Source: an uncultured Clostridia bacterium
GTDB taxonomy: Bacteria > Bacillota > Clostridia > Christensenellales > Borkfalkiaceae
Assembly (NCBI GenBank): GCA_947625605.1
Contig: CANQOY010000012.1
Span: 1-37,702, forward strand
Length of the DNA: 37,702 nucleotides
Direction of reading: 5' to 3'
The translations under genes were made by a program, and so were the position numbers. This document shows positions 7,130 to 17,296 of this stretch, in pieces. Within the stretch, counting starts at the first letter, position 1; each line of letters opens with the position of its first letter. The notes beneath the pieces are model-generated. The model had not been told where the DNA came from. It saw only the letters and a list, made by a program, of their open reading frames with translations, and made no database searches.

Positions 7130-8955
7130 TTGATCTTCGCAAGGATCGCGTAGGAATTCGGCCGCAGGAGAAAGACGTCGCTTCCTTCCTCGCCCGAGAG
7201 TTCTTCGCGGTATCGGCCGAATGTTTCGATCCGATATTCCGTCGCCGAATTGTTGCAGAGGACGGCGACGCTCGCCTCGTTCTTTCTCCGCTCGAAGATC
7301 AGGCAGCCTTGGTCGGCGAAGATCTCCCGATACTCCCCGTCGCCGAAAACTTCGGGGAAGCGCTCTCTGCGGATCTCGCCCAGCGTGCGGTAAAATGCTT
7401 CGAGCGCCGTATCCATGTCGTCCCACGGGAAGCAGGCGCGGCAAAACGGATCGCCGTATCCCTCCATGCCGACTTCGTCGCCGTAGTAGACGCAGGGCAC
7501 GCCGGGCAGCGTATACAGCAGCACGGCGGCCGCTTTCAGCTTTTGCTTCGCGCGGGCCTTTTCCGCTTCGTCGAGAAAGGTAACGGCCATCTCTTCCTTG
7601 GTCGCGCAGTGCTTTCCTCCGAGCACGGTCAGAATGCGCGCCGTGTCGTGCGTGCCGAGCACATTCATGAGACTGTGCAGGGTGCTCTTCGGGTAGTTAT
7701 CGACGAGCGCCCGCATTGTTTCGCGCAGGGAAGCGCAGTTTCCCGTCGTGAGGTAGTCAACGATGGCGTCTTTGAGCGGATAGTTCATGACGCTGTCCAG
7801 CTCATAGCCTTGGAGGTATTCCCTGCGCTCGTCATAGGAGATCTTGTTGGACGCGTCCTCCCAGACCTCGCCGATGATGAGCGCGTCGGGATCCTCGTCT
7901 TTGATCGCCGTCCGGATCTCCCGCAGGAAGCGGTCGGGGAGCTCGTCTGCAACGTCGAGGCGGAACCCGCCGATCCCGCGGCGCAGCCATGTCCGCACGA
8001 CGCCGTCCTTTCCGCAGATAAATTCGCGGTAGGAAGGGGCATCTTCGCGCACGGCGGGCAGGGTCTCGATCCCCCACCAGCTGTCGTACGATGCGGGAAA
8101 TTCATGGAACGTGTACCACTCGGCATAGGGCGAGTGCGGAGATTGATACGCGCCGAGGGAATCGTACGTCCCGTATCTGTTGAAGTAGCGGCTGTCGTCC
8201 CCCGTATGGTTGAATACGCCGTCCAAAAGGATGCGTATCCCCCTCTTTTCCGCCTCTTTTACGAGTCGGTCGAAGTCTGCGTCCGTGCCGAGCAGAGGGT
8301 CCAACTTCATGAAATCTCCCGTGTCGTAGCGGTGGTTGGAGTATGCCTCGAAGATCGGGTTCAGGTAGAGAACGTTGACATGGAGCGAGCGGAGATAGTC
8401 GAGTTTCTCCGTGATGCCGTTGAAATTCCCCCCGAAAAAGTCGTTGTTGAGTACTTTTCCGCGCTCATTCGGGCGGAACGAGGGACACCCGCCCCAATCC
8501 CTGCGGAGCACCTTGCCGTGCGCAATGGGATATTCCCCCGACTTGTGAAAGCGATCGGGGAAGATCTGGTACATGACGCTGCCCAAAAACCAATGCGGCG
8601 TCTCGTACGTTTCGCTGTATACCGTGATCTGCCAGCTCTCGGGCCTCTCGGTGACGATGGCGCGCCGCAGCGCTCCGCGGCCCAAAAAGAGGGTATCCGA
8701 GAATGCGAAGAAGTAAAAATACAGCCCGACTTCATGAAAGATGAGGGTGAGTTCGAACCCCTCTTTCGTGCGCTTCATCGGGATGCGCCTCCCCTCTTCT
8801 CCGTCGCGGTACAAAACAAAATAACAGACGTCGGCGGAGAAGCATGCTTCTCCGCTGTCCTCTGTTCCGATTCGGAAGGTCACTTTGCTCCCGCGAGGGA
8901 ATCCCCCTACGGACGACTTGCACCGCCGGTCCGTCGGGTCGTAATAAAACTGCAT
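7126..8955 (-). CDS. Intracellular GH13 alpha-glucanase (neopullulanase/cyclomaltodextrinase-like)
   Basis: Hydrolyses alpha-1,4 (possibly also alpha-1,6) links in glycogen-derived oligosaccharides. No signal peptide, so cytoplasmic. The first roughly 115 residues are a beta-rich N-terminal domain as in the neopullulanase group, followed by the TIM barrel: DGVFNH at 245-250, nucleophile D334 in GFRLDVADE, acid/base E363 in IIGEVWED and D437 in LGTHDTAR. A short beta C-terminal domain ends the 609-residue protein. It is the last gene of the glycogen operon, 6 bp after glgP, and would complement the phosphorylase by trimming branched limit dextrins. Exact specificity cannot be read from sequence. 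Its stop codon lies inside a copy of the dispersed repeat. Confidence 0.9.
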   Translation of the reverse strand: MQFYYDPTDRRCKSSVGGFPRGSKVTFRIGTEDSGEACFSADVCYFVLYRDGEEGRRIPMKRTKEGFELTLIFHEVGLYFYFFAFSDTLFLGRGALRRAIVTERPESWQITVYSETYETPHWFLGSVMYQIFPDRFHKSGEYPIAHGKVLRRDWGGCPSFRPNERGKVLNNDFFGGNFNGITEKLDYLRSLHVNVLYLNPIFEAYSNHRYDTGDFMKLDPLLGTDADFDRLVKEAEKRGIRILLDGVFNHTGDDSRYFNRYGTYDSLGAYQSPHSPYAEWYTFHEFPASYDSWWGIETLPAVREDAPSYREFICGKDGVVRTWLRRGIGGFRLDVADELPDRFLREIRTAIKDEDPDALIIGEVWEDASNKISYDERREYLQGYELDSVMNYPLKDAIVDYLTTGNCASLRETMRALVDNYPKSTLHSLMNVLGTHDTARILTVLGGKHCATKEEMAVTFLDEAEKARAKQKLKAAAVLLYTLPGVPCVYYGDEVGMEGYGDPFCRACFPWDDMDTALEAFYRTLGEIRRERFPEVFGDGEYREIFADQGCLIFERRKNEASVAVLCNNSATEYRIETFGRYREELSGEEGSDVFLLRPNSYAILAKIK

Positions 8956-8961
8956 AGGCGT

Positions 8962-11388
8962 TTACTTTTTGACGGGCTTTAAGTTCCAGATATTGTTCGC
9001 GTACTCGCGGATGCTTCTGTCGGCCGCAAAGTACCCCGCGGCGGAGATATTCATGAGCGACTTTCTGTTCCACTCCATGGGGTCGTTCCTGTACAGCGCC
9101 GAGATGCGGCTCTGCGTATTCGTGTAAGACTCAAAGTCCGCGAGACACATGTAGGGATCGGCGACGGGCGCGCTGCGGAGCAGATAGTTTGCGATTTCCC
9201 CGAACGAACAGCCGTTGAAGCCCACGATGAGCGATTCGATGACGCGCCTGAGTTCGAGATTCTGGTTGTAGTATGCGCTCGAATTGTAGCCGCTGTTCCA
9301 GATCTCCCGCACTTCTTCCGCGCGAAGCCCGAAGATGAAGATATTGTCGTCGCCTACGCGCTCCGCCATTTCGACGTTCGCGCCGTCGAGCGTGCCGACC
9401 GTCAGCGCGCCGTTGATCATGAACTTCATGTTGCCCGTGCCGCTCGCCTCCTTTCCTGCGAGGGAGATCTGCTCGGAGATCTCGGAAGCGGGCATGAGCT
9501 TTTCTGACATGGTTACGTTGTAGTTCTCCATGTACACGACGTTGAGCTTCTCATGGATCTTCGGATGCTTTTTGATATCCTCGGACAGGAAGCAGATGAG
9601 CTTCATGATCTGTTTTGCCCGTTCGTAGCCCGCGGCCGCCTTCGCGCCGAAGATATACGTCTTGGGCTGGACGTCGAGATCGGGGTTTTCGAGGAGGGCA
9701 TTGTACTCCTGAATGATATGGAGCGCATTGAGGAGCTGGCGTTTGTATTCGTGCATGCGCTTGGCCTGCACGTCGAACATGGTATTCGGGTCGATCTCGA
9801 TCCCCTGCTCTTTCTTGGCGTAGCGCGCGAATTGCTCCTTTTTGATGCGCTTGATCTCGCCGAGGCGTTTAAGGACGCTCTCATCGTCTGCAAACTTGGC
9901 AAATTCGGAGAGCAGTTCGGCGTTCTTGGCATAACCCGCGCCGATACAGTCGTCGAGAAGTTCGCAAAGTTCGGGGTTGGACTGGTTCAGCCATCTCCTG
10001 TGCGCGATGCCGTTCGTCACATTCGTGAATTTTTCCGGCGTGTATTCGTAGAAGTCGCGGAAGATGCTCTCCTTGATGATGTTGCTGTGGAGCGCGGAGA
10101 CGCCGTTGACGCTGTGCGAGCCGACGACGCAGAGATTCGCCATGCGGACGATATTGTGGCCGAGGATGGCCATGCGGGAGATCTTATCCCACTCGCCGGG
10201 GAAGCGCTTCCAGAGGTCCTCGCAGAATCTGCGGTTGATCTCTTTCAAGATCGTATGGATGCGCGGAAGCCTGCGCGCGATGAGATCCTCCGCCCACGTT
10301 TCGAGCGCTTCGGCGAGCACGGTATGGTTGGTGTAGGCGCAGGTCGCCGTGGTGATGCTCCACGCCTCGTCCCACGAGAAGCGGTTTTCATCCACCAAAA
10401 TGCGCATGAGCTCGGGAATGGCGAGCGCGGGATGGGTATCGTTGATGTGGATGGCCGCCATGTCGGGGAGAAGCGCCAAAGACCCGTAGCGGCGCTTGTG
10501 GTCGGACACGATGCACTGCAAGGAGGCCGAAACGAGGAAGTATTGCTGTTTGAGGCGGAGCGACTTCCCCTCATAGTGGTTATCTGAGGGATAGAGCACT
10601 TTGGAGATGAGCTGCGCGTCCGCATCGTCCCGCATGACGGTGGCATAGTCGCCCTGCGAAAAGAGCTGCATGTCGAACTTCTGCACGGCGCGGGAACGCC
10701 AGAGCCTGAGCACGCTGACAGCCTCGGAATTCGCCCCCGAGACCATCATGTCGTACGCAAACGCCTCGACTTCCTTGGCGTCGCGATAGACGACTTCCAT
10801 GCCCTGATCCGTCCACCGCTCCTCCACTTCGCCGTCGAAGCGGACGATGAACTGCTTATCCGTGCGCTGCGTGAGCCACGCGTCTCCGCCCGGAAGCCAA
10901 TTATCGGGCAGCTCGATCTGCCATCCGTCCACGATCTTCTGCTTAAAAAGCCCGTAGTGATAGCAGATGGAAAAGCCCATTGCGGGGTAATTTTGGGTGG
11001 CGAGCGCGTCCAAAAAGCAGGCTGCGAGCCGCCCCAACCCTCCGTTGCCGAGCCCCGCGTCGGGCTCCTCTTCATAGAGCTCTTCCAGCGTGAGCTTATA
11101 CCGTTTGAGCGCGGTCGTCAAGGGCTTTTCGATCCCGAGATTGTAGACGCTGTTTTTGAGAGACCGCCCCAACAGAAATTCCATGCAGAGGTAATAGACG
11201 CGCTTGGACTTGGTGCTCTTTACCTTTTTATGGAATTTGTGCCGCTTTTCGAGCATGATATCGCGCACGCTCATGACGACTGCCTTGTAGATCTGTTCCC
11301 GTGTGGCCTCTGCGGGGGAAACGCCGAAATAGCGCGTGAGTTTCCCCTCGATCAGCCGTTCTGCTTCCGTTTCGGAAAGATTGCTCAT
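8962..11388 (-). CDS. glgP: Glycogen/maltodextrin phosphorylase
   Basis: PLP-dependent GT35 enzyme that releases glucose-1-phosphate from the non-reducing ends of glycogen. The PLP lysine is K655 in the signature EASGTGNMKFMINGAL. Other conserved blocks include GNGGLGRLAACF, HINDTHPALAIPELMR and TNGIAHRRWL. Its 808 residues match the usual length. AGGAG lies 12 nt upstream of the ATG. Position between glycogen synthase and the amylase means synthesis and breakdown enzymes come from a single transcript, so the balance between them must be set mainly by enzyme-level control. Confidence 0.97.
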   Translation of the reverse strand: MSNLSETEAERLIEGKLTRYFGVSPAEATREQIYKAVVMSVRDIMLEKRHKFHKKVKSTKSKRVYYLCMEFLLGRSLKNSVYNLGIEKPLTTALKRYKLTLEELYEEEPDAGLGNGGLGRLAACFLDALATQNYPAMGFSICYHYGLFKQKIVDGWQIELPDNWLPGGDAWLTQRTDKQFIVRFDGEVEERWTDQGMEVVYRDAKEVEAFAYDMMVSGANSEAVSVLRLWRSRAVQKFDMQLFSQGDYATVMRDDADAQLISKVLYPSDNHYEGKSLRLKQQYFLVSASLQCIVSDHKRRYGSLALLPDMAAIHINDTHPALAIPELMRILVDENRFSWDEAWSITTATCAYTNHTVLAEALETWAEDLIARRLPRIHTILKEINRRFCEDLWKRFPGEWDKISRMAILGHNIVRMANLCVVGSHSVNGVSALHSNIIKESIFRDFYEYTPEKFTNVTNGIAHRRWLNQSNPELCELLDDCIGAGYAKNAELLSEFAKFADDESVLKRLGEIKRIKKEQFARYAKKEQGIEIDPNTMFDVQAKRMHEYKRQLLNALHIIQEYNALLENPDLDVQPKTYIFGAKAAAGYERAKQIMKLICFLSEDIKKHPKIHEKLNVVYMENYNVTMSEKLMPASEISEQISLAGKEASGTGNMKFMINGALTVGTLDGANVEMAERVGDDNIFIFGLRAEEVREIWNSGYNSSAYYNQNLELRRVIESLIVGFNGCSFGEIANYLLRSAPVADPYMCLADFESYTNTQSRISALYRNDPMEWNRKSLMNISAAGYFAADRSIREYANNIWNLKPVKK

Positions 11389-11431
11389 GTACTTTATTTT
11401 CTCCTGAGATTGGTATATCTGACGATTTTTC

Positions 11432-12958
11432 TTACTTTAACACACTGAGATAGAGGCCCTCGTAATATTTGGCGGAAACAGACCAGCTGAAATCCGTCTC
11501 CATCGCCTTTTTGACGAGCCGCGCCCATTCGTCCTTCATGTGGTAGACGCCGATCGCCTCGCCGATGACGTAGAGCATGTCGTGCGCGTTGTAGCGGTTG
11601 AATGTGAATCCGTTCCCGCCCGCGCCGTAAGGGGTGATGCTGTCTTTCAAACCGCCCGTCTCACGCACGAGCGCGACGGCGCCGTAGCGGCTCGAAATCA
11701 TCTGCGAGAGCCCGCACGGTTCGCTCTTGGAGGGCATCAAAAAGATATCCGCGCCGGAGTAGATCTTGCGCGAGAGATCCGCGTTGAAGGAGATCACCGA
11801 GACCACCTTGCCCTGATACTTGCGGGCGAGGTCGATGAAGAAGGCCTCATAGGCGGAGTCGCCCGTCCCGAGAACGATGAATTGGATATCTTCGCGGAGC
11901 GCGTCCTCGATGACCGCGCGCACGAGGTCGAGCCCCTTGTGCCCGACGAGACGCGAGATCATGGCGATGATGGGCGTATCCGGCTTGACGGGCAGGCCGA
12001 GCATCTTTTGCAGCTCCTCTTTGCAGATCCGCTTGTTTTCGGGATCTTCCGCACTGTAATTGGCGAAGAGCGCGGGGTCGGTCGCGGGGTCATAATAGTC
12101 GGGGTCGATGCCATTGAGAATGCCCGTGAGCTTGAACTCGTTGCGGCGGATGATGGGATCGAGCCCGTGCGCATAGAACGGATCTTTGATCTCCTGCGCG
12201 TACGAGGGAGAGACGGTGGAGAAGGCTTCGCACACTTCGATCGCCCCTTTCATGAGGTTGATGCAGTGGTCGTACTCCACGAAATGCCTGTCATGTTCGG
12301 AGAGACCGAACAGATCGCCGAGAATATCGAGTGAATATTGCCCCTGATATTCTATGTTGTGAATGGTGAAAACGGCGCGGATGAACTGATACTCGGGACG
12401 ATGGCAATAGATCGTTTTGAGATAGATCGCGGCGAGCGCGGCCTGCCAGTCGTGGCAGTGCAGCACGTCGGGGTAGAATCCGATAAAGCCGAGGATCTCC
12501 ATGACGCTGCGGCAGAAGAAGGCGAAGCGTTCGCCGTCGTCGTAGTAGCCGTAGCACCCCGACCGCTTGAAGTAGTACTCGTTGTCCACAAAGTAGTAGG
12601 TGACCCGGTCCGCCCGATACTCGAAGATGCCGCAGTATTGGTTTCTCCACGCGAGCGGGACATACAGATTCCCGATATAGCGGAAATCCTTGCGGTACTC
12701 CTTGCGGATATCCTGATAGAGCGGGATGATGACGCGCACGTCATAGTCGTCGCTCCTTGCGATCGCCTTGGAGAGGGAGCCGATCACCTCGGCAAGCCCT
12801 CCCGTCGCGATGAAGGGCGCGGCTTCCGAGGCGACGAAGAGGATCTTCTTCTTGGGTGCGACGCGGATCTCTGCGGCAGGTTCGGGTTTGACCTCGACCG
12901 GCTTCTCCGCAATTTCCACCGCCTGCGCGGCCGTATTCTTGCTGCTTTTCTTTGCCAT
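11432..12958 (-). CDS. glgA: Glycogen synthase (ADP-glucose, GT5)
   Basis: Extends alpha-1,4-glucan chains from ADP-glucose. The GT5 N-lobe starts near residue 38 (KKKILFVASEAAPF) with the substrate loop at 49-55. That loop reads IATGGLAEV instead of the usual KTGGL: the lysine that contacts ADP-glucose in studied GlgA proteins is alanine here. The C-lobe has PSKSEPCGLSQM and RETGGLKD. A 37-residue Ala/Glu/Lys/Pro-rich tail precedes the catalytic core. The start MAKKSSKN is preferred over an upstream in-frame ATG because a GGGGG motif sits before it and the longer form would run into glgD. It follows glgD by 38 bp. 508 residues. Confidence 0.95.
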   Translation of the reverse strand: MAKKSSKNTAAQAVEIAEKPVEVKPEPAAEIRVAPKKKILFVASEAAPFIATGGLAEVIGSLSKAIARSDDYDVRVIIPLYQDIRKEYRKDFRYIGNLYVPLAWRNQYCGIFEYRADRVTYYFVDNEYYFKRSGCYGYYDDGERFAFFCRSVMEILGFIGFYPDVLHCHDWQAALAAIYLKTIYCHRPEYQFIRAVFTIHNIEYQGQYSLDILGDLFGLSEHDRHFVEYDHCINLMKGAIEVCEAFSTVSPSYAQEIKDPFYAHGLDPIIRRNEFKLTGILNGIDPDYYDPATDPALFANYSAEDPENKRICKEELQKMLGLPVKPDTPIIAMISRLVGHKGLDLVRAVIEDALREDIQFIVLGTGDSAYEAFFIDLARKYQGKVVSVISFNADLSRKIYSGADIFLMPSKSEPCGLSQMISSRYGAVALVRETGGLKDSITPYGAGGNGFTFNRYNAHDMLYVIGEAIGVYHMKDEWARLVKKAMETDFSWSVSAKYYEGLYLSVLK

Positions 12959-12996
12959 TCTGATATAATCCCCCGTTTTTTGAATTTTATGCCCGT

Positions 12997-14106
12997 TTAC
13001 AGCATCCGTCCTTTCGGGATGAAGTAAGGCAGTTCGGCGCATCCGGCGAGCGTTCTTCCGTCTCTGACGACGGCGTTCTTATCCGTGATGACGCAGTCCA
13101 GCCGCACGTTCTCGCCGATGACGGAGTCCTGCATGACGATGGAATTGCGGATGACGCTCCCCTTTCCGACCTTTACGCCGCGGAAGAGCACGCTGTTTTC
13201 CACCGTCCCTTCGATGACGCACCCGTCCGAGATGAGCGAATCCTTCACGCTCGCGCCTTCGAGATATTTGGAGGGAGCGGAGTCGCGAACCTTGGTATAG
13301 ATGTCCCGCGCGCCGAAGAGCTCGTCGCGCACGGGCTTTTGCAGCAGTTCGAGGCTGTGCCTATGGTAATCTGCAAGCGAGTTGACCGCGGCGTAGTAGC
13401 CCTCGAATTTGTATCCGAAAATGCGGAGAGTATCCACATTTTTGGCGAGGATGTCGCGGCCGAAGCTGGAAAATCCCCTCTGCACGGCGCTCTGGATGGT
13501 ATTGATGAGGAATTGGCGGCTCATGACCATGACGTTGACGTAGAGGTTGAGCTTCCCCTCCGCCTTGGGATTGATTTTGAGTTCGCGGATCCTGCCCGTA
13601 TCGTCCGGTTGAAGGGTGATGTAATAGGTGGAGCTCACGTGCGTCTCCTCATGATAGACCATCGTGATATCCGCGCCCTTTTCCTCGTGGAAGCGCACGA
13701 TATCCGCGATATCCATGTGGGCGATGCCGTCGCAATCCGAGATGACGACGTACTCCTCGCTCCTGTGGTTCAAAAATCCCGTGATGCCCATGAGCCCTTC
13801 GAGGCGGGTGGTATAGAGCTGTTCCGTCTCATCGGAATAGGGCGGGAGCAGGATGATGCCGCCGTACTTTCTGGCGAGGTCCCAATCTTTGCCGCTGCCG
13901 AGATGGTCGATCAGGGACTGATAGTTGTTCTTTGTGACGATGCCCACCGTCGTGATCCCCGAGTTGACCATGTTCGAGAGCGCAAAGTCAATGAGCCGGT
14001 ATCTCCCGCCGAACGGGACGGAAGCCATCGTGCGGTGATGGGAGAGCTCGGGAAGATTATCGTCGTTAATGTGCGAAAAGATGACGCCGACCGTTGAAAG
14101 TGCCAT
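12997..14106 (-). CDS. glgD: GlgD, regulatory-type ADP-glucose pyrophosphorylase subunit
   Basis: Nucleotidyltransferase-like partner of GlgC in Firmicutes. The N-terminus reads GVIFSHINDDNL where catalytic GlgC has LAGGQGSRL, so the nucleotide-binding loop is lost, as expected for the GlgD subunit that modulates GlgC. The fold is otherwise kept (FGGRYRLIDFALSNMVNSGI), and the C-terminus is a left-handed beta-helix of hexapeptide repeats (about 265-360). It has 369 residues and begins 3 bp after the glgC stop, so equal expression and a GlgC-GlgD heteromer are likely. Confidence 0.93.
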   Translation of the reverse strand: MALSTVGVIFSHINDDNLPELSHHRTMASVPFGGRYRLIDFALSNMVNSGITTVGIVTKNNYQSLIDHLGSGKDWDLARKYGGIILLPPYSDETEQLYTTRLEGLMGITGFLNHRSEEYVVISDCDGIAHMDIADIVRFHEEKGADITMVYHEETHVSSTYYITLQPDDTGRIRELKINPKAEGKLNLYVNVMVMSRQFLINTIQSAVQRGFSSFGRDILAKNVDTLRIFGYKFEGYYAAVNSLADYHRHSLELLQKPVRDELFGARDIYTKVRDSAPSKYLEGASVKDSLISDGCVIEGTVENSVLFRGVKVGKGSVIRNSIVMQDSVIGENVRLDCVITDKNAVVRDGRTLAGCAELPYFIPKGRML

Positions 14107-14109
14107 GAT

Positions 14110-15306
14110 TTATTCCCCCTTGTAGTCCTTATCGAGAATTTTTCCGCCTGCGACGGAAGCGCCCGCCGAGATGACGATGCCTCTGCCGAGCACGGCGATG
14201 CCCGCGCTCTTCTCCTTGGGTTCGCCCACGGCCGCCCCCTCCTCCACGACGACGTCCTCATCGATGATGGAGTAATTGACGACGGCCCCTTTCCGCACGA
14301 CGGTGTTCGCCATGATGACGCTGTCCACCACGGTCGCCCCCTCTTCCACGATGACGTTGGAGGCCAGAACGGAGTTCTTCACCGTGCCCTCGATCTCGCA
14401 GCCGAGCGCGACCATGGAGTTGCACAGGACGGCGTGCTCGCCGAGGTATTCGGGCGGCGCGAGCGGGTTGCGGGAATGGATCTTCCAGTCGGCGTCCCCG
14501 ACGTCGAAGGCGGGTTTCTTGCCGAGCAGATCCATGTTCGCCTCCCACAGCGAGGAGATGGTCCCGACGTCTTTCCAATATCCCTCGAAGCGGTAGGAGA
14601 ACATCTTCTCCCCCGCGTTCAGCATGGCGGGAAGCACGTCTTTGCCGAAGTCCTTGGAGGAATCGGGGTTCGCGTCGTCCTGTTCGAGGTACTTGAAGAG
14701 CTTGCTCGCGGTGAAGATGTAGATGCCCATCGAGGCGAGGTTGCTCTTGGGCTGCTTGGGCTTTTCCTCGAATTCATAGATGGAGCCGTCGGGATTCGTG
14801 TTGAGGATGCCGAAGCGGGAGGCCTCCTTCATGGGAACCTCGATGGCCGCGATCGTGCAGTCCGCACCCGTCTCCTTGTGCGCGCGCAGCATCTTCGCAT
14901 AGTCCATTTTGTAGATGTGGTCGCCCGAGAGGATGAGAATGTAGTCGGGGTCGTACTTCTTCATAAAGGACATGTTCTGGTAGATGGCGTTTGCCGTGCC
15001 CTCGAACCACGAGGACTTCTTCTTGGCCTGATAGGGAGAGAGGATGTGCACGCCGCCGAATACGCGGTCCAGATCCCACGGCTGGCCGTTGCCGATGTAC
15101 TCGTTGAGTTCCAAGGGCTCGTACTGCGTGAGCACCCCCACCGTATCGATCCCCGAATTGACGCAGTTGGAGAGCGGAAAGTCGATGATCCGATATTTTG
15201 CGCCGAATGCCACGGCAGGCTTGGCGATCTTGTTCGTGAGCGCATACAGCCTCGAACCCTGCCCGCCCGCAAGAAGCATCGCGACGCATTCTTTCTTTCT
15301 GAGCAT
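14110..15306 (-). CDS. glgC: Glucose-1-phosphate adenylyltransferase, catalytic subunit
   Basis: Makes ADP-glucose from glucose-1-phosphate and ATP, the committed step of glycogen synthesis. The intact nucleotide loop is [14 protein letters not shown] (residues 11-24). [31 protein letters not shown] and [20 protein letters not shown] follow in the family order. The C-terminal third is a hexapeptide beta-helix that mediates oligomerisation and allostery. Length 398 is normal. AGGAGG precedes the ATG. It follows glgB by 39 bp and is almost contiguous with glgD. Confidence 0.97.
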   Translation of the reverse strand: MLRKKECVAMLLAGGQGSRLYALTNKIAKPAVAFGAKYRIIDFPLSNCVNSGIDTVGVLTQYEPLELNEYIGNGQPWDLDRVFGGVHILSPYQAKKKSSWFEGTANAIYQNMSFMKKYDPDYILILSGDHIYKMDYAKMLRAHKETGADCTIAAIEVPMKEASRFGILNTNPDGSIYEFEEKPKQPKSNLASMGIYIFTASKLFKYLEQDDANPDSSKDFGKDVLPAMLNAGEKMFSYRFEGYWKDVGTISSLWEANMDLLGKKPAFDVGDADWKIHSRNPLAPPEYLGEHAVLCNSMVALGCEIEGTVKNSVLASNVIVEEGATVVDSVIMANTVVRKGAVVNYSIIDEDVVVEEGAAVGEPKEKSAGIAVLGRGIVISAGASVAGGKILDKDYKGE

Positions 15307-15345
15307 AAAGGGTACCTCCTGAGTTTCTTTATTTTGGCCCGCGCC

Positions 15346-17262
15346 TTATGGTTGTGCGTCGGGAACGAATACGAGATAGACCGTTGTGAGCTTGGGAAGC
15401 TCCAAATGCAGGGAATATTCCTTGCCGTGGCTGAATTTCTTCTCCGTTTTCAGAGTCTTGCGGCGGACTTTCCCATCTCCGCCGAACCGCTTGTCGTCCG
15501 AGCAGAACACGATCTTGTATTTGCCCTTGCGGTTGACCCCGAGGCGATAGTCGGTATCCGCGCCCGAAAAACAGGTGACGGCGATGATCTCGTTCCCCTG
15601 CCTGTCTCTGCGGATAAAGGCGAGCACGTTGCGGTCCGCGTCGTCTGGCGCAAGCCACTCGAAGCCGTCCCAACTGTCCTCGATCTCGAAGAAAGCGGGC
15701 GTTTCGCGGTAGAAGAAGTTGAGCGCTTTCACATACTCGGAGAGCTTGCCGTGGAGTTCGTAGCGGTCGCGGAGGAAGAATTCCAGCCCCTCCTGATAGT
15801 TCCACTCCTTGAACTGCCCGAACTCATAGCCCATGAAATTGAGCTTCTTGCCGGGGTGCGCCGTCATATATCCGAGGAAGGCCCGCACACCCGCAAACTT
15901 TTCCTCATAGCTCCCCGGCATCTTGTTGATGAGGGAGCACTTCCCGTGCACCACCTCGTCGTGCGAGATCGGGAGCATGAAATTTTCGGAAAAAGCATAC
16001 ATCATCGAGAACGTGAGCTTGTTGTGCTCGTATCTGCGGAAGAGCGGATCCGTGGCGAGATAGGAGAGCACGTCGTTCATCCAGCCCATGTTCCATTTGA
16101 AGTTGAAGCCGAGCCCCCCCACCGAAGCGGGTCTCGTGACGAGCCCCCACGCCGTGGATTCCTCTGCGATCATGAGCGCGCGCGGGAAGCGGAGAAACAC
16201 CGCTTCGTTGAGCTTGCGCACAAAGGCAATGGCTTCCAGATTCTTGTTCTCCCCATAGATGTTGGGGACCCATTCGCCGGGGCGCTTGTCGTAGTCGAGG
16301 TACAGCATGGAGGCCACCGCGTCCACGCGGATGCCGTCCACATGGAATTTGTCGAAATAGAAGCAAGCCGAGGAAATGAGGAAAGAGAGCACTTCGTTCC
16401 TGCCGTAGTCGAAGCGGCGGGTGCCCCAGCTCTTGTGCTCCATCCTGTCCCATTGGTCGCTCTCATAAAGAGGCTGGCCGTCAAATTCGTACAGCCCGTG
16501 CGCGTCTTTGGGGAAGTGCGCGGGGACCCAATCGAGGATGACGCCGATGCCCGCCCTGTGGAAACAGTCCACGAGATACATGAAGTCGTGCGGCGTGCCG
16601 AGACGGGAAGTGACGGCAAAGTAGCCTGTGACCTGATAGCCCCACGAACCGTCGAAAGGATGCTCCATGACGGGCATGAACTCCACGTGCGTATAGCCCA
16701 TTTCCTTGACATAGGGAACAAGCTCCTTGGCGAGTTCGCGGTAGGAAAGATATCCCCCATCCTCCCGCCGCTTCCATGAGAGGAGGTTGAGTTCGTAGAT
16801 GTTGACGGGCGAAGCCTGAACGTCTTGCCGTTCGAGCGAGGCGCGGTAGTCGGCGTCTCCCCAGCGGTAGCCTTCGAGATCGTAGAGCTTGGAAGCGGTC
16901 GCGGGAGCAGTTTCCGCATGGAAGGCGACGGGATCCGCCTTCAAAAGCTCGCGCCCGTCCGCAGCCGTGATGCAGTACTTATAGGTATCGTACTGCGAGA
17001 GCCCCGCGATGAACAGCTCAAAGGATTCGTTGTCCACCATGCGGTGCATGGGATGGGCGTGCTTGTCCCACCCGTTGAAGTCGCCGACGACGGAGACGGC
17101 CTTCGCGTGCGGCGCCCAGACGCGGAAAAGGTACCCCTTGGCGCCGTTTTGCCGCGCCTTGTGCGCGCCGTAGGTCTCGTAAATGCGATCGTTTTTGCCG
17201 TGATGGAACAGGAAGATCGGGAAATCCGTCTCGCGCTCCGTACGATCCGCTTCGTCTGCCAT
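15346..17262 (-). CDS. glgB: 1,4-alpha-glucan branching enzyme
   Basis: Introduces alpha-1,6 branches into glycogen. The N-terminal CBM48 domain (about 35-130, including VVGDFNGWDKHAHPM) is followed by the GH13 barrel with nucleophile D314 (DGIRVDAVASM), acid/base E367 (MIAEEST) and D435 (PISHDEVVHG), then an all-beta C-terminal domain. Length 638 is typical for GH13_9. An in-frame extension of 53 codons upstream exists but runs through the promoter; the ATG of MADEAD is chosen because AAGGAG lies 7 nt before it. It is the first gene of the glycogen operon, behind a near-consensus promoter. Confidence 0.97.
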   Translation of the reverse strand: MADEADRTERETDFPIFLFHHGKNDRIYETYGAHKARQNGAKGYLFRVWAPHAKAVSVVGDFNGWDKHAHPMHRMVDNESFELFIAGLSQYDTYKYCITAADGRELLKADPVAFHAETAPATASKLYDLEGYRWGDADYRASLERQDVQASPVNIYELNLLSWKRREDGGYLSYRELAKELVPYVKEMGYTHVEFMPVMEHPFDGSWGYQVTGYFAVTSRLGTPHDFMYLVDCFHRAGIGVILDWVPAHFPKDAHGLYEFDGQPLYESDQWDRMEHKSWGTRRFDYGRNEVLSFLISSACFYFDKFHVDGIRVDAVASMLYLDYDKRPGEWVPNIYGENKNLEAIAFVRKLNEAVFLRFPRALMIAEESTAWGLVTRPASVGGLGFNFKWNMGWMNDVLSYLATDPLFRRYEHNKLTFSMMYAFSENFMLPISHDEVVHGKCSLINKMPGSYEEKFAGVRAFLGYMTAHPGKKLNFMGYEFGQFKEWNYQEGLEFFLRDRYELHGKLSEYVKALNFFYRETPAFFEIEDSWDGFEWLAPDDADRNVLAFIRRDRQGNEIIAVTCFSGADTDYRLGVNRKGKYKIVFCSDDKRFGGDGKVRRKTLKTEKKFSHGKEYSLHLELPKLTTVYLVFVPDAQP

Positions 17263-17296
17263 GTATTTCTCCTTATATATAGAATGATCTCTTATA

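Noticed and set aside
7096-8982. 628-codon plus-strand open frame opposite the amylase gene
   Set aside because: It is antisense to a GH13 gene with complete catalytic motifs; long shadow frames are expected in GC-rich DNA.
14434-16779. 781-codon plus-strand open frame opposite glgC and glgB
   Set aside because: Antisense to two certain genes, with no ribosome binding site or recognisable domain.
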